This document shows positions 9,999-21,559 of a stretch of DNA of 64,000 nt, one piece after another. The stretch is from Echinometra lucunter. Its lineage: Eukaryota; Echinodermata; Echinoidea; Camarodonta; Echinometridae. Made by a program: the position numbers and the translations under genes. The notes under the pieces were generated by a model. That model was not told the DNA's origin. It worked only from the letters and a program-made list of their open reading frames with translations, and ran no database searches. Position 1 is the first letter of the stretch. Every line of letters begins with the position of its first letter. The stretch spans positions 25,914,507 through 25,978,506 of the forward strand of contig CM057152.1 in assembly GCA_029962745.1 (NCBI GenBank), given 5' to 3'.

Positions 9999-11160
9999 CA
10001 CACATAGTCCCTACACTTCCTAATATATACACAAATAGGAGAGGTGTATGTCCCTTGATGGCGGCGAAAGAAAGGGGATAGATTTTTCCCTCTATTGAAA
10101 TTTTGCCCCCACCCTGCTCCTCGTAACACCATGCTTTACAGTAAAACCACTATCTTCCTCGTGCATGCTGCAAATGAAAGTGTTCAACATGCAAGAATCT
10201 AAATTTTCTTGATCGCACGAGTTGCATTAATCTATTTTACCCCCTCGCAAAAAAATTGTTTTGATGCAAAATGATGTTTGGTAGGCTTTCTTTTACTGTA
10301 ATATACAAGGACCCAATAATCCAGTTTTCGCTGGGTCACTATTTTCCATCGCATATTCAAGGAGACAAAGTGCTGTGGGAGGAGAAAGATGCTTATCTCT
10401 GCAACAGAGACGTGTAAGTCGTTTTTTTATCTTTTCATACACTAAACATACCTTGTAATTATATTGCAGTATAACAATGACAAGTTTTTTATGCTCTAAA
10501 TACGTAATTCCAACATTCCAAAGTATGAAAAATAAAGGTACTTGAATATATCTTTGGGATTTTATATACGCATTTTCATTTCTTGGTTCAGCTATTTTCA
10601 TGCTTGGATGTCGGTTAGAAAACTAGTAACGTATCCGGCAGCAAATTTGGCGACAGATTTATAAATATAATAATATTAATATATAAATATAAGTAATTTA
10701 AAAATTTGAAAATTTTTGCTTGATATGTTTCAAAGAAATCATGCGCTATTGATATGTCAAATTGATATGTGATATTTAACAATGTGGAGAGAAAGAGGCA
10801 AGAAAAATAGAATGTACAACTCCCATCGACATGGCGTTTTGGTGCTGTTGTCCACATTCATGACATTTGACAACGATCAAAATCAATATCACGAACTAGA
10901 CAACCACACCTGATTGTGTTTATTTTTAATTAAGGATGTTCTCAAAATGTATTAGAAGCATTTAAGTGATTTCTAGTATACGCTTTGGGAAGCCGAAAAT
11001 GACGTTGGAATGTTGGCGACACCAAATTTTCGTTTTTGCACACTTAAGCGGAGAATGAGCCATAAACAGAATGGCATAACATAGTACTATACAACAACAG
11101 TGAAATTACAATACAGTTTAAGATTCAAAATCATTGATAAATGATGAAGAAGGCGATGAT
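9999..11160. other. Intergenic, no feature seen
   Basis: AT-rich sequence with several short random frames and no recognisable product. Confidence 0.4.
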
Positions 11161-11164
11161 CAAG

Positions 11165-11560
11165 AAGGGCATGGGCAGATCCAGGATTTAGTGAAAGAGG
11201 GGCACACTAAATTCTGACAAGGAAAAAAAAGGTCATCCCATTATCAATAGGTACACTTTTCCTTACAAAATTCTCTGACAAGCAAAAAAAAAAAAAGAAA
11301 AAAAAAAAAGGGGGGGGGGGTCATCACATTTTCAGATACACTTTTCCTTACAAAATTCTCTGACAAGCAAAAAAAAAAGGGTCATCACGTTTTCAGATAC
11401 AATTTTCCTTACAAAATTCTCTGACAAAAAAAAATAATAAAAGCTTCTCACTTCGAATGGGGGGCACTTTAAAAAAAGAGGGGGCACAAGGCATACTTTT
11501 GGCTCAAAGTGGGGGGGGGGACCTACCCCCTGTGCCCCCCCCCCCCCCGGATACGAACCT
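11165..11560. repeat. Short tandem repeat (TTTTCCTTACAAAATTCTCT units) with G/C runs
   Basis: The phrase TTTTCCTTACAAAATTCTCT followed by GACAA(G) and an A run is repeated at about 11260, 11342 and 11405, roughly 63-82 bases apart. It is followed by poly-G and poly-C blocks. The flanks (AGATCCAGGATTTAG ... GTGCCCCCCC) resemble a degraded MITE. Confidence 0.5.
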
Positions 11561-11875
11561 GAAGAAGGGGGAAACTATCACTTTTATATTTCATATTTTG
11601 ATACCATTTCATCAATTACTCGCTCTTAAACTTATCAAATTCCACCTATGGAAGGGTTTTCACGTATGAAGTCTTGAGAATTTAAATCTTGGAGTGGGGG
11701 GGGGGGGGGGATAGATAATAGACAACATTTAAAAAAAAAAAATATATATATATATATTTCAATTTGTCTGTTTAGCGACACTCTCATGTACAGATTGCAT
11801 AAGATCTAACCTTCCTTACTTTACGCTACAGCGACGATTAATTATTACTTTGTATTCGGCATTCGGATTGATATC

Positions 11876-11908
11876 ATGGCTGGATTAGATGATGATGAAA
11901 GTCAGAGT
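11876..11908 (+). CDS. COX20: COX20 coding exon 1
   Basis: It encodes MAGLDDDESQS and ends at the donor GTAAGT in phase 0. It is short and acidic and carries the start. Its assignment rests on phase and donor strength more than on similarity, because this end is poorly conserved in the family. Confidence 0.75.
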
Positions 11909-14721
11909 GTAAGTATTGTACTACGATATTTCATATAACGATCGGAAAAAGGGTAACATGGGGGATTTGCTTGAACAATATCTCGCATTTTTGTACCCAG
12001 TCCCATAGGTGTATTTCTATGTTGGTTTACCTACTTTTTTTTTTCTTTTTAGTTTTGTTTTGGTAACATGAATATATAAAATGATAACACTTGGTCAGAA
12101 GTATTAGTTTGAATTCCATGAAATTTGGGCGCTAATGCACTTTTGTATTCATGTCCGATGACTGACGGAATAAGGCGCTGCTCACACACATGACACAGGG
12201 CTACATTGGTATGCAGAGCTAGCTGTGCAAATTTATGTGACATGCTGCCCTCTATAGTCGAAGATTGATATCACTGAAATAATCAACAAATTCATATGAA
12301 ATATTTGCTTTTTACACTTAGGATAATAAAATATCCTATCTCCATTCCATTCCTCCATCTGGATATTATCTTGATCAAATGAATTTTGAAAAAATATTTT
12401 TCTGATCACTGGTGACACAGCTCTTGCTCCTATGTCCCCACCCATAGGTCAAAACGGCATTTTGAATAGCGAAAAACTAATTGCCGACGCGAACGCGAAA
12501 TACATTCGCTGCTGTTTAATTCGTCAGTGCTAGTGACAGCTTTCCACTCCTGTAGACTTTGTACTCAATGCGAGCACACATGTGAGCAGAGAGGTGACAA
12601 ATTTCATAATAAGGCCTCACTTTCAAAAACTTAAAGGCATTGGCTAACTTTGTGAGTAGCTGATTTAAAAAATTCTCAAACTAAGATGAAACATGTGTAT
12701 GAGTACTTGTATTTGTACTCAAAAACCCTGAAACCAACCATAATTTGGAATGAAAAAGTGTAAGTTAGACGCAAACGGCGATTTTATTATCCTTCGTCTC
12801 ACGAGACAATCACTAAGAGGACCACTTTGCTTGAATTTGAAAATGCCGTTATGTGCCTCCTGCCACGTGATACGCCAATACACACAGTACGGTAAGGTGA
12901 GTCATTGGCGCATGCGCACTCATTATGTCTATTTTTTGCAACCGACCCTCGTATATTTTTCAAACATTGGTTCACATTTTTGATATTTAAAAACACTTCC
13001 TGTGGATATTATACTTTGAAATTTTCAGACTGGTATTTTTACACTATAACCCTTATGTTTATCCCATTTTCAAGTAACGAAACAAGATTTTTTAAAATCA
13101 TAACAATGTTAACCAATGTCTTTAACCCCAAGGTCAAGTTTTTTAAAATTTTCACCCTCATTTCAAAAGTATTTGTTCAGATTCCATGAAACTTGTTTAC
13201 AAGGGTTACCAAGTATCAGTAACACAAATCATGTGGGACAAATTTCAGGTCACAAAGTCAAGGTTAGAGGTCATTTGAGGTCAATTAACTTGAATCATAT
13301 TGCAAAAAAGTACATGTAGTATCCATTGAATTTTCATGAAACTTCTTCACAAGTGTTATGAAGTATCACAAATCATGTGAAAGAAATTTCAAGTCATAAA
13401 GTCAAGTTCAACAGTCATTTGGGGTCAATTAATTTATATTATTACCATTAGTTTAAAATGTTTTTGGACATTTTCCCCAACCCCTCATGTGCCCCAGCCA
13501 CAGTTTTTCACTGAATCAGAATTAGAATGTACACTGCCATGATGATTTGCATAATGGAAGCAAGACCCGCCAAGGGCGTTTGACTTGTTGCTCTCGTTTC
13601 ACATGATTTGCACTTATGATACTATACTCCTCAATATCAAGGTATTTCAACTTGCCATAATGTTCTCAGCTCGTGCCATAGTATCAAATCTGCATGTTTT
13701 TGCTTCTCACAAATTTCAAACCTCTTCCCTTTTCTGAATTCTGTTATGTGATGATAAGACCAATTTCACATTTTCTATAATTTATCAATACTTAATCAAT
13801 ACTTCTGCAGGAAGTAAAACAGGAAGTGAAATATTTACAAACTTCACTCTTCTCCAGAAAAGTATAACTCATACAGCTTCCAACTAAAGCTATGATGCAC
13901 TGGTCACTTTATGGTTCTCTTATCCAATACATCACTCCTTCCAGGTAACTGACCCACTCCCCCACTACTGAGTAAAAGTTATGACATACTTTAGGTCATT
14001 TGGTCAAAAGCTTAATGCATAGCCGGGGGGGGGGGGGGGGGGGCTTATTTGCCCCCCCCCCCCCCAGATCTCGGCTGTTGATCGTGCGATCGCGACGAAA
14101 ATCAGCATGCACGTCACCCACTACGTAATCTCCAAAATTGTATAGTTAATTATTGTAAAGTTATTCATATTTATTCAAATTTATTTTAAATTAATTATGC
14201 TGATTTATGCATGAAATAAGAATTCAGCTGTAAATCTGTAAATACAACTCCAAAACTGCTAAATTCTGGTATAGACACTCTTTTTAATATTCTTATCAAA
14301 TGTGCATTAAAAAAAATGGCAGTGTAAAAAAAAATTTTCTTATGTATTTTATTGTTTTTTAAATTTCTTATGTATTTCTTTGTTTTTCAACTTTTTTTTA
14401 ATTGTTTTTTCGATGGAAATTGTTCGGGACACTATTCCGATCATAAACAACATGAAATCAATTGTGTTTAATCAGTAAAGGTAAAATTAGACACAGAATT
14501 TGCGTTGGATTTGTACATGAAATCACGTTTTTGAGCAATTTTAGGTCTGACATGCACTTACAAAATGTTGCGTAACTTCGGGACCACATACCGGGGCGTC
14601 GCGAATTTGGTTTCAAAAGTTGCGCGAGACTTGTAAGAAAAAGGTCATGAAAACGTCGCCGCGTGAGCTTTTGACGTTACAGATATGTCGCGAAAAATGT
14701 CGAGGGGGGGGGCTAAAAAAG

Positions 14722-14753
<32 letters not shown>

Positions 14754-17700
14754 GCTACATACATGTAGGGTTAAGGTTTACCAACTCCCAATAGAGGGTT
14801 TACCCATTACAAAAAGGGGTTCACTTCAGGACTCAAGTTAGAGATTACTTTTTGATATTGTTAATTAAAGGCATTCACTCGTGGGCTTTAATGGGGAATA
14901 TATCATAATTTACTGACAACAGACTTTGTGAAAAGCACTGGTAATAACTGTAAAAGAGCTACATTTCTGGAGCACAACAAAACAAGGTGTCCCGCCATAA
15001 ACATTCTTCGGCCTGCTTCGTTCTCGGGCCAGGGAAAGTGAGATAATGACTTTACCATATGGGGCAAAGGGTGGAATATACAAAGCATTACATAAGGTCT
15101 GTTGGTCATAGAACTCATAGTGATGGACAACATCTGTTATTGGGTAAGCACCCATGGTGTCAAATTCCCCATGAAAGCCCGCGACCTTGCATCTTTAACC
15201 CATAGCAGTACAGAGCTTTCTTGAGGTCTGAATTAATCATCTTCATTCCTCAAATTGGCAATACAAATTATTTTTTTCCATGTCTACATAGCTTCAAAAA
15301 AATAAATATGGATATAACATAAACCAAAATGAAATATAATTGTAAAATTGAATCAGAAATTGCCAATATGAGCACAGAAAAAGTGATTATATATTATTCA
15401 CTGTGCTGCCAATTTAAAGAGTTTAATGATTAGTGACACTTAAACTGCTCTAATTCGACAATGCCACACCATACAGTGATGGGAATGGGCTCAAATTTGT
15501 CAGTGCATTTTTCTCTTTCTGCTCATGTATGATATATATTGCCCAACTTTCTGGACCAACAGATACTGCAAAAGCATCTTCTAAAGGTGACACTGTACCT
15601 CTATGGGTTAAAGAGAGACCAGAAATTACACTGGTACTTCAGACTGCATTCTGGACATCAACAGAGTACAGTCACCATCAGACTGACTCTAGAATTCTGT
15701 TCATCTTTGTTACTATCTTCATCTGAATAAATGTTACACTTTCAACTTTAATGACTTTGAGTCTCCATGCTTCTTGTAAATGTACTCTCTATACTGGACA
15801 CTGCTGGAAATGAAACAAAAACTATATTTATACAGATCCCAATACATGTACACAACCATTCATGGAGATCCACATAGACAGCTTTCCTTCTTGTTAAGTA
15901 CTTCATCCCCCTGGCTCATCTTCCCCTATTAGTTAATACATGATCAGTGCATCAGTTTACCTACCCAACCTTGTTGGGCACCCTTTTCCATATGAGAGGC
16001 AGTCAGGCGTTGCACAAAAAATGGCTTAGTGTCCGACCTTCCCCGCTCTATTATCTTTGGTTTTGCTTATCACTTGATTTCAACTGTATTTTGTATTCAT
16101 AACTTATGAGAAGACAAGGTGATCTGACATTTTGGTTGTTGGGTTGAAGGTCAAAGAGGTCACTTAACTCTTGGCAGTACAGAGTTTTCTTATGGGCTAA
16201 ATTGATCATATTTCACTCCCTAAATTGGCAGTAATTCTTCTCTTTGCCCCCTTTCTACATGTGTGAAAAAAAACATTTTAATAAATGAACCAATGTGGAT
16301 GAAATTTGCAAAATATAATGGAAAATTGCCAATTTGTACATTATTTTGTATTATTTTGTATTATTTTGTATATGAAAATAGTGATTATATATTTTTCACG
16401 GCATTGCTAATTTAGAGACTTACATGATTAGTTGGAATTAAATTACTCATACAGTTGAACCTCGTTATAAAGGACACTGTTATAAGAAACTCGTTATAAC
16501 AAGTTAATTTTGCTGGTCCCGCTTCTTTATTTTACTGTTTTTTAGGCTTGATATAACAAGGTTTGCTTGTATTTGAAGATGATGATGATGATGAACAGCA
16601 TTTTTACAGCACCATTTATCTGTAGAAACATTCAAAGGCACCCGGCTCCCTAAATATGTCACATATTATTCACATAGTTGGTGAAAAAAGATAGGTTTTG
16701 AATTCTGATTTGGAGTTTCAAGATCGGTACAATTACGAAGTTAGATTGGTAAAGACACAATGTACTGCATTGAAAATCGACCCAAACTCTTCAATAAATT
16801 TCTCTTTTTCTGCTCATGTATAGCATGTAATTCCTGGTACCCTGGGTCCAGAAATACTGCAAAAGTGTCACTATGAAGAGACACGATACTGCTATGGGCA
16901 AATATGTACATAGATATAATTATACGGTTTATAAAAATTACGGTTATTACCATGATGCAAGAACTGCTTGAGCCATGAATTTAACGGAACATGCAGTTGC
17001 ATCCATCTTGATAATTTTTCTAGCTTGTTATATCATGAAGAGTTACTCAACATTTCCCACGAAACTCTTTTTTTTATATCAGAAATCCTGGGTGTCTCGT
17101 GTAACTGGAGAGATCCATAAAGTGCCTTGCATGAGGACTGCTTTCTTGTATGGCATAGGAGGAGGATTTAGTGTTGGACTGGTTACATTTCTCTTTACAA
17201 GTGAGTCATTGTGGAGGAACAAAATGAGCATGGATTGTGTGTCGAGTCTTCAGCATTGGGCTACATGGTTACCTGGAATGAATGGGGGCATTACTAAGGG
17301 AGTGAATAAATATGGGTTTTGAAGAAATTCTGACATGATGTTGTCATATTTCTTGCTCAGTACATATAGGTGTATAATCAAATTCATTCCTTGAGTGATA
17401 AAAAAGTTAGCATAAATATTTTTATGCACTATGATTTATACATATCTCTTTTGAACAAATTTAAGGACAAAGTGGGCTTTAAAAAGATGTGATGACAGCA
17501 AAAATTCTGTATTTTGTCAATTTTGTTGTCTGGTAAACATCACAAAAAGTAAAACTAAAAGGATGTTTACTTTATTTTTCTCAAAGGTACAGAAATGTAC
17601 ATTTCACACACTGTTTTGTTTTTCCTTTTTAAAGTTTTTTCTTTAATTTCATGAATAGGTCGAGTGAAACGCTCCACAGATATAGGTGTCCTATCCTTAG

Positions 17701-20247
17701 TGGCTGTCACCCTGAGTTCTTTGTGAGTTTTCACTTATTTCCTTTTTGCTTTTAGAATTTAGGGGAAATGGACATTCTATGCGAGCGAAATGATAGTACA
17801 GTGGAAACTTGGTATAGATCTGATGTAACAATATTCCTGATATAACAAGGTAACATTCCGGTCCCAGCTCTTTATATTCCATTGTTTTTTAAACCTGATA
17901 TAGCGAGATTTCTGCTATAACAAGGTAATTTTGATGGTTGCAAGGACCTAGTTATACTGAGTTTCCACTGTAATAAAAGACAATGTAAATAAAAAATATA
18001 TAAATTGTTGTTTAACCAGAAATCTAGGGCAAGCACAGGTATACATTTATTTACAATATCTATGCTTGTTATTGTTAAAAATGTCTTTATGTACAGCATA
18101 CATTACAGTAGATAGAGTTGTGGATTCTGTAGGGTATTGAACTAGAAAAGAGTCCTGAGACTGCCTACAGTGATAATCATTATGCTAGGTACTTTTTAAT
18201 TGTAAGTAGTAGTAATAATTAAGCCATGTGGATCCAGGGTATCCAGGTGAAGTTGTAAATGAACTATGTACCAAATTTTAGTTGGAAAGAGTTTTCCAAC
18301 TAAGTAACAAAATCTTTACTTTTCAAGGTAGGACAGTCATAACACAAAAGGTAAAAAAAATAATTTGGAGTGAAGGAAATAATAGGGAAACAACTGTTAC
18401 TTAATTATTGTTGAAATACGAATGTAGCAGATGACAAATAAATTTTCATTTCTGCAAAACTTTCACCCCTACTTATTCATGCAATGTGCAATCTGACATA
18501 GCACAGAAGAAAATAACAGGTGAATGAAATACTGCATTACCACACACACACACACACATGTGAAAGAAGCATCCATGAATTTGAATACATTTACAAAGCA
18601 ATTGACTCGGCATAGTATCAGTACGTTGTACATCAAGTCTCAAGAAAGTGGTGGTGTCAGTATCGTGTTGAGAAGGTACATGTATTATTGTTCTGGCTTT
18701 AAACCTTTTTTCTTAAACTTTGATTGGAAATCTTAAAGATTAATGGGCAGAAATAAGTCGTGTTCACAGTAAACGTTCCATGCATAATGAGCAGTTTTCT
18801 ATAACGCACTCACAGAGGTATGTCCCTATGTGCTTTTGGAGAAAAAGAAAAGAAAGAGAAGATAGATTACTGAGTTTACTTTGTTGAACTAAGATACATT
18901 TTGAATAAGTGTGTTTTAAGAGTAGAATTAAACTTGTCTAAATGTGTCTATGTTTCTCAGGGAGTTTTGGAGGATATTCCATAAAACTGGGGCAGCATGA
19001 GCAAATGAACATTATGTTTTCGTCAGAATGGGAGGTACAATGAACAAATTCTTTTTACATGATCAAAGATGTCCTGTTGGTTTGTAAACAATGAGTAACC
19101 CAAGGAAAAACTTCATACAATTTCACGCATTCTCCCATGGTCAGCAATCACTCATTATTTGCCCATTTATCTATAACTTAGATTAATTTCCTATAGGGTT
19201 GTATCACGAACTACTGTTCACTACATTCCAATGAGCATAAGCAAAATAAAGCAGTTTATTACATTGTTCATGATATGTAATTATAGTCAAAGAGGATAGT
19301 GAAATAAAAGGTGAAAAAAAGCAAAAAAGCAAAAACAAAACAAAACAAAACAAAACGAAAAAACCCACCAAACTCTTTATAATTTAAGAAACAATTGCAC
19401 TGCAGTTACATTCATTTGATATAGGACATCATCTGCTTAGGCGGGATTGGCACTAAATGTGACATCAAAACATTGATATATTTCTGGCGAATTGCTCGAA
19501 TATGGCAGATGCTGAGAAGTGTTTTTATTTGTGTTATCTTTTTTTATTATCAAACATACAGTTGACATGAAACCAATACAATTACCATCTGTAAGCTTTA
19601 TAGTTTCTTGAGATACATTATTGAGCATATTTGTGATTTTCTTCGAATATCTACTTTAAAGAAGTGCTGTAGTCCTTGTGCAGGGGTCCTAGCATAGGGT
19701 GGAGTGTACATAGCAGTTATATTGCTTTCCTTTCAGATGCATGTACAATGTATTTACACTAAAATTCCCAGAAAATGGAATGAATGGAATATCACATGAT
19801 CTCCCTCATGCATCTTTTTATGCAAGACAGACAGTGTGAGACTGTATTCAGTCAGTTTCATGGCAATTTTCTTTTTTTTTACCAAAATGGTATACGAACC
19901 ATAAAACAAAGGGATTATTGTGACCGCACTGTGAGCTCTATGACCGTTTTCACTGTTTCACTGGGGTGTTTTTATTGGTTTTTTTTTTTTTTTTGGGGGG
20001 GGGCGGTTTGTTTGTTTTGTTTTTCCTGGGATGCACTGTACATGTTATAATTTTAAGTGGCAAAAGAAAATCAGTTTCATTCTATGCTTTCCCTCTTGCC
20101 AGCAATAACTGGGTTTTTCTTTTCTATTTCTTCAGCACCTACTGCAGATATAACCGTGCTAAAATGACGATTCAGCAGCGGAGGTTCCGAGAGCTTCAAG
20201 GAATAGAACCAAGGGAAGTTTCACATCCGTACAAGTCTGAGAGATGA
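11876..20247 (+). CDS. COX20: COX20 (FAM36A) cytochrome c oxidase assembly factor, 4 coding exons
   Basis: The spliced product is 108 residues (human COX20 is 118). Coding exons are 11876-11908, 17083-17200, 17659-17722 and 20136-20247, with phases 0, 1 and 2 kept and GT/AG at every junction. COX20 is an inner mitochondrial membrane chaperone that binds newly made COX2 and hands it on for copper insertion in complex IV assembly. The sequence shows an acidic N-terminus, a pre-membrane VPCMRT block matching the TPCARH region of the human protein, a first membrane segment at about 31-50 (AFLYGIGGGFSVGLVTFLFT), the loop SRVKRSTDIG (51-60, human SRIRRSCDVG), a second membrane segment at about 59-73, then CRYNRAK (75-81) and a basic, charged tail. 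The first exon was chosen because its ATG is followed after 11 codons by a strong donor (AGT|GTAAGT) whose phase fits exon 2. No AATAAA is evident just after the stop, so the 3' end is unset. Intron 1 is 5.2 kb and full of repeats. Confidence 0.93.
12190..12530. repeat. Dispersed repeat, empty-site copy (inverted relative of 45780-47345)
   Basis: In COX20 intron 1. The block GTGCAAATTTATGTGACATG (near 12225), the ATATTTGCTTTTTACAC block and TTGATCAAATGAATTTTGAA reappear in reverse complement near 47310, 47205/46260 and 45830. The 8-mer GCTTTTTA at 12307-12314 is the undisturbed target of a 937-bp insertion in the other copy. From about 12427 a further block (CCATAGGTCAAAACGGCATT) recurs in the same orientation near 45893. 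Confidence 0.7.
13050..13445. repeat. ~150-bp tandem repeat with AGGTCA-like words
   Basis: In COX20 intron 1. CATGAAACTTSTTYACAAG followed by AAGTATCA, ACAAATCATGTG, AAATTTCARGTCA and AAAGTCAAG repeats at 13185 and 13335 (period 150), with a more diverged unit before. GGTCAAG, GAGGTCATTTGAGGTCAATT and similar half-sites recur. Confidence 0.65.
14018..14757. mobile_element. Non-autonomous DNA element with G/C-run ends (copy 1)
   Basis: It is bounded by CATAGCC followed by poly-G at the left and poly-C followed by GGGCTACATACATG at the right. The interior matches the reverse complement of 24870-25470: AGATCTCGGCTGT, GCGACGAAAATCAGC and GGCGTCGCGAATTTGGTTTC each have a counterpart there. There is no coding frame; class unknown. 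In COX20 intron 1. Confidence 0.6.
14869..15194. mobile_element. TTAA-flanked MITE
   Basis: TTAA at 14865-14868 and 15195-15198 flank diverged inverted ends: AAGGCATTCACTCGTGGGCTTT on the left, and the complement of AAGCCCGCGACCTTGCATCT on the right, each followed by ATGGGGAAT. TTAA targets suggest a piggyBac-type mover. Confidence 0.5.
15199..16910. repeat. Diverged direct duplication
   Basis: Segments 15199-15460 and 16165-16450 share, in order, GCAGTACAGAG, AAATTGGCA, AATTGCCAAT and AGTGATTATATAT. Segments 15516-15620 and 16800-16905 share CTGCTCATGTAT and ATACTGCAAAAG. The order and strand are the same, so this is an old local duplication or two copies of one element. In COX20 intron 1. 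Confidence 0.55.
16452..16572. mobile_element. Partial pogo/mariner-like MITE end
   Basis: TA followed by CAGTTGAACCTCGTTATAA starts at 16450. The same family is complete at 17799-17970 and 29308-29486. The far end is missing. Confidence 0.5.
17083..17200 (+). CDS. COX20: COX20 coding exon 2
   Basis: The acceptor TTTTTATATCAG precedes AAATCC. The exon encodes KSWVSRVTGEIHKVPCMRT and the first membrane segment to FLFT, and ends in phase 1 at CAA|GTGAGT. The open frame upstream of 17083 is intron. Confidence 0.93.
17659..17722 (+). CDS. COX20: COX20 coding exon 3
   Basis: The exon encodes SRVKRSTDIGVLSLVAVTLS and most of the second membrane segment. It is 64 nt, enters in phase 1 and leaves in phase 2 at TTCTTT|GTGAGT. 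Confidence 0.92.
17799..17970. mobile_element. Pogo/mariner-like MITE with TA target
   Basis: CAGTGGAAACTTGGTATA at the left and the complement of TATACTGAGTTTCCACTG at the right form terminal inverted repeats, flanked by TA at 17797-17798 and 17971-17972. It is 172 bp, in COX20 intron 3. Confidence 0.75.
20136..20247 (+). CDS. COX20: COX20 coding exon 4 with stop
   Basis: The acceptor is TTTCTTCAG. The exon encodes TYCRYNRAKMTIQQRRFREL and the charged tail ending YKSER, then TGA. The block CRYN.AK matches human CRYNYAK. Confidence 0.95.
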
Positions 20248-21503
20248 TGTTTACTTAATGCTATTATGTTAAGTGAGGTATATAACACACAATTCCATGT
20301 ATGAAGTGAATTTTAATAACTGCTCAAGTTATCTGAAAAAGTGATGGTCAGTTATTTAAAACAAACAGTGGCACAACAAAAAGGAGTGTTTCAGGAGAGT
20401 CAACAGGCTTTAATTCTGTTCTATATTCAAGCATTTTGTTTGAATTCTACAGTTAATACAGAATCTCATATACCCATTTAGTTTCCTGTAGCCTGTTTTT
20501 GTATAGAGGCAGTGATTATTTCACACTTGCAAGATGATGAAAATGATCTTTTCAGTTTAATATTAGTTAAATATAGTTAATATTATGGTAAAATAAGTTA
20601 CTTTAAAGTGATTTCACTATGGTTAAAAAAAAATTTTAATATATGATCAAGAATAGAATTCTAAGAACAATAACATTAAAAATTTGATGATTTTCAATTG
20701 AAATCAATGCATTTTGGCAAATTATTTGTGATTAGTCAAGGGTTGACCTAAAAATAGAGTATGAGGTATGACGCAGATGTGGTTACCCAGCTTCACGCAT
20801 TGCAGTTGTGGCGCACACTAGACTGTACAATATGTATTATACCTTGCGTGTATTTTGCTAGAATTGCGCGACGAGGTAACCACAATGACGTCATTGTGGG
20901 TACCCAACTGAAACTGAGACACAGCTGAGGGGCCAAAAATAGGCTGAAATCTTACCATATTTTGGGTTTTTCTTGGCAACACAACTTCTTTTAAACTTTA
21001 GACAGATGATTTTCTGCTAATAAAATCATGCTCTTTTAAATGAAGGAACATTGTTTCAGCATTGGGTACCCCCTTTAAGTTTAAGATACAAGTTAATAGA
21101 AAATATTCAGGAAATAATGGGGTACATGTGCAGGGTTTCCAAGATGCCTCAAAATGCTCCCTGAATATGGAAGCTGATGTGACTTTATTCATCTGCTGCT
21201 GTTGACATTTTGGGGTTTCTGTATTAAAATTCCATGTTCAGTGCATGCCATCCTGTTAATACAAGTACCGAGCCTTGGTAGCATTTCTTTTCCAGGCAGG
21301 TAAATTCCATAACTGTCCTGATGTCTTGACAGTATTGAGTATACATGTATACATCATCTGTATATTCAAAGGTGTTGTACAGCTTCTAGCATTCTGTCAC
21401 TGGTTGTAAAAGTGCAATGACTGTAGAACTGAACACAGGCACCGGACTGAGAGCAAATGATGAATAGGATTCAAGATTTCGGTCCCATTCTGTGAAAAAG
21501 CTG
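20248..21503. other. Convergent intergenic region COX20 / GPATCH11
   Basis: It holds the unassigned 3' ends of both genes. On the minus strand AATAAA at about 21184-21189, 315 bases past the GPATCH11 stop, is a possible poly(A) signal. No other gene or clear repeat is seen. Confidence 0.5.
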
Positions 21504-21559
21504 CTATCTGTGTACATCAGCATTATTGCCTGGGCAGCTCTCTTCTAAATCATTGTCAT
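21504..21559 (-). CDS. GPATCH11: GPATCH11 coding exon 7 with stop
   Basis: The acceptor is CTTTCCAACAG. The exon encodes DDNDLEESCPGNNADVHR then TAG, aligning with human DKEDLSSNCPGPTSADHD. Confidence 0.9.

Noticed and set aside
16975..17082. N-terminal extension of COX20 exon 2 (ATG at 16975)
   Set aside because: A clear acceptor at 17082 and an in-phase upstream exon explain the start better; the extension does not resemble the family.
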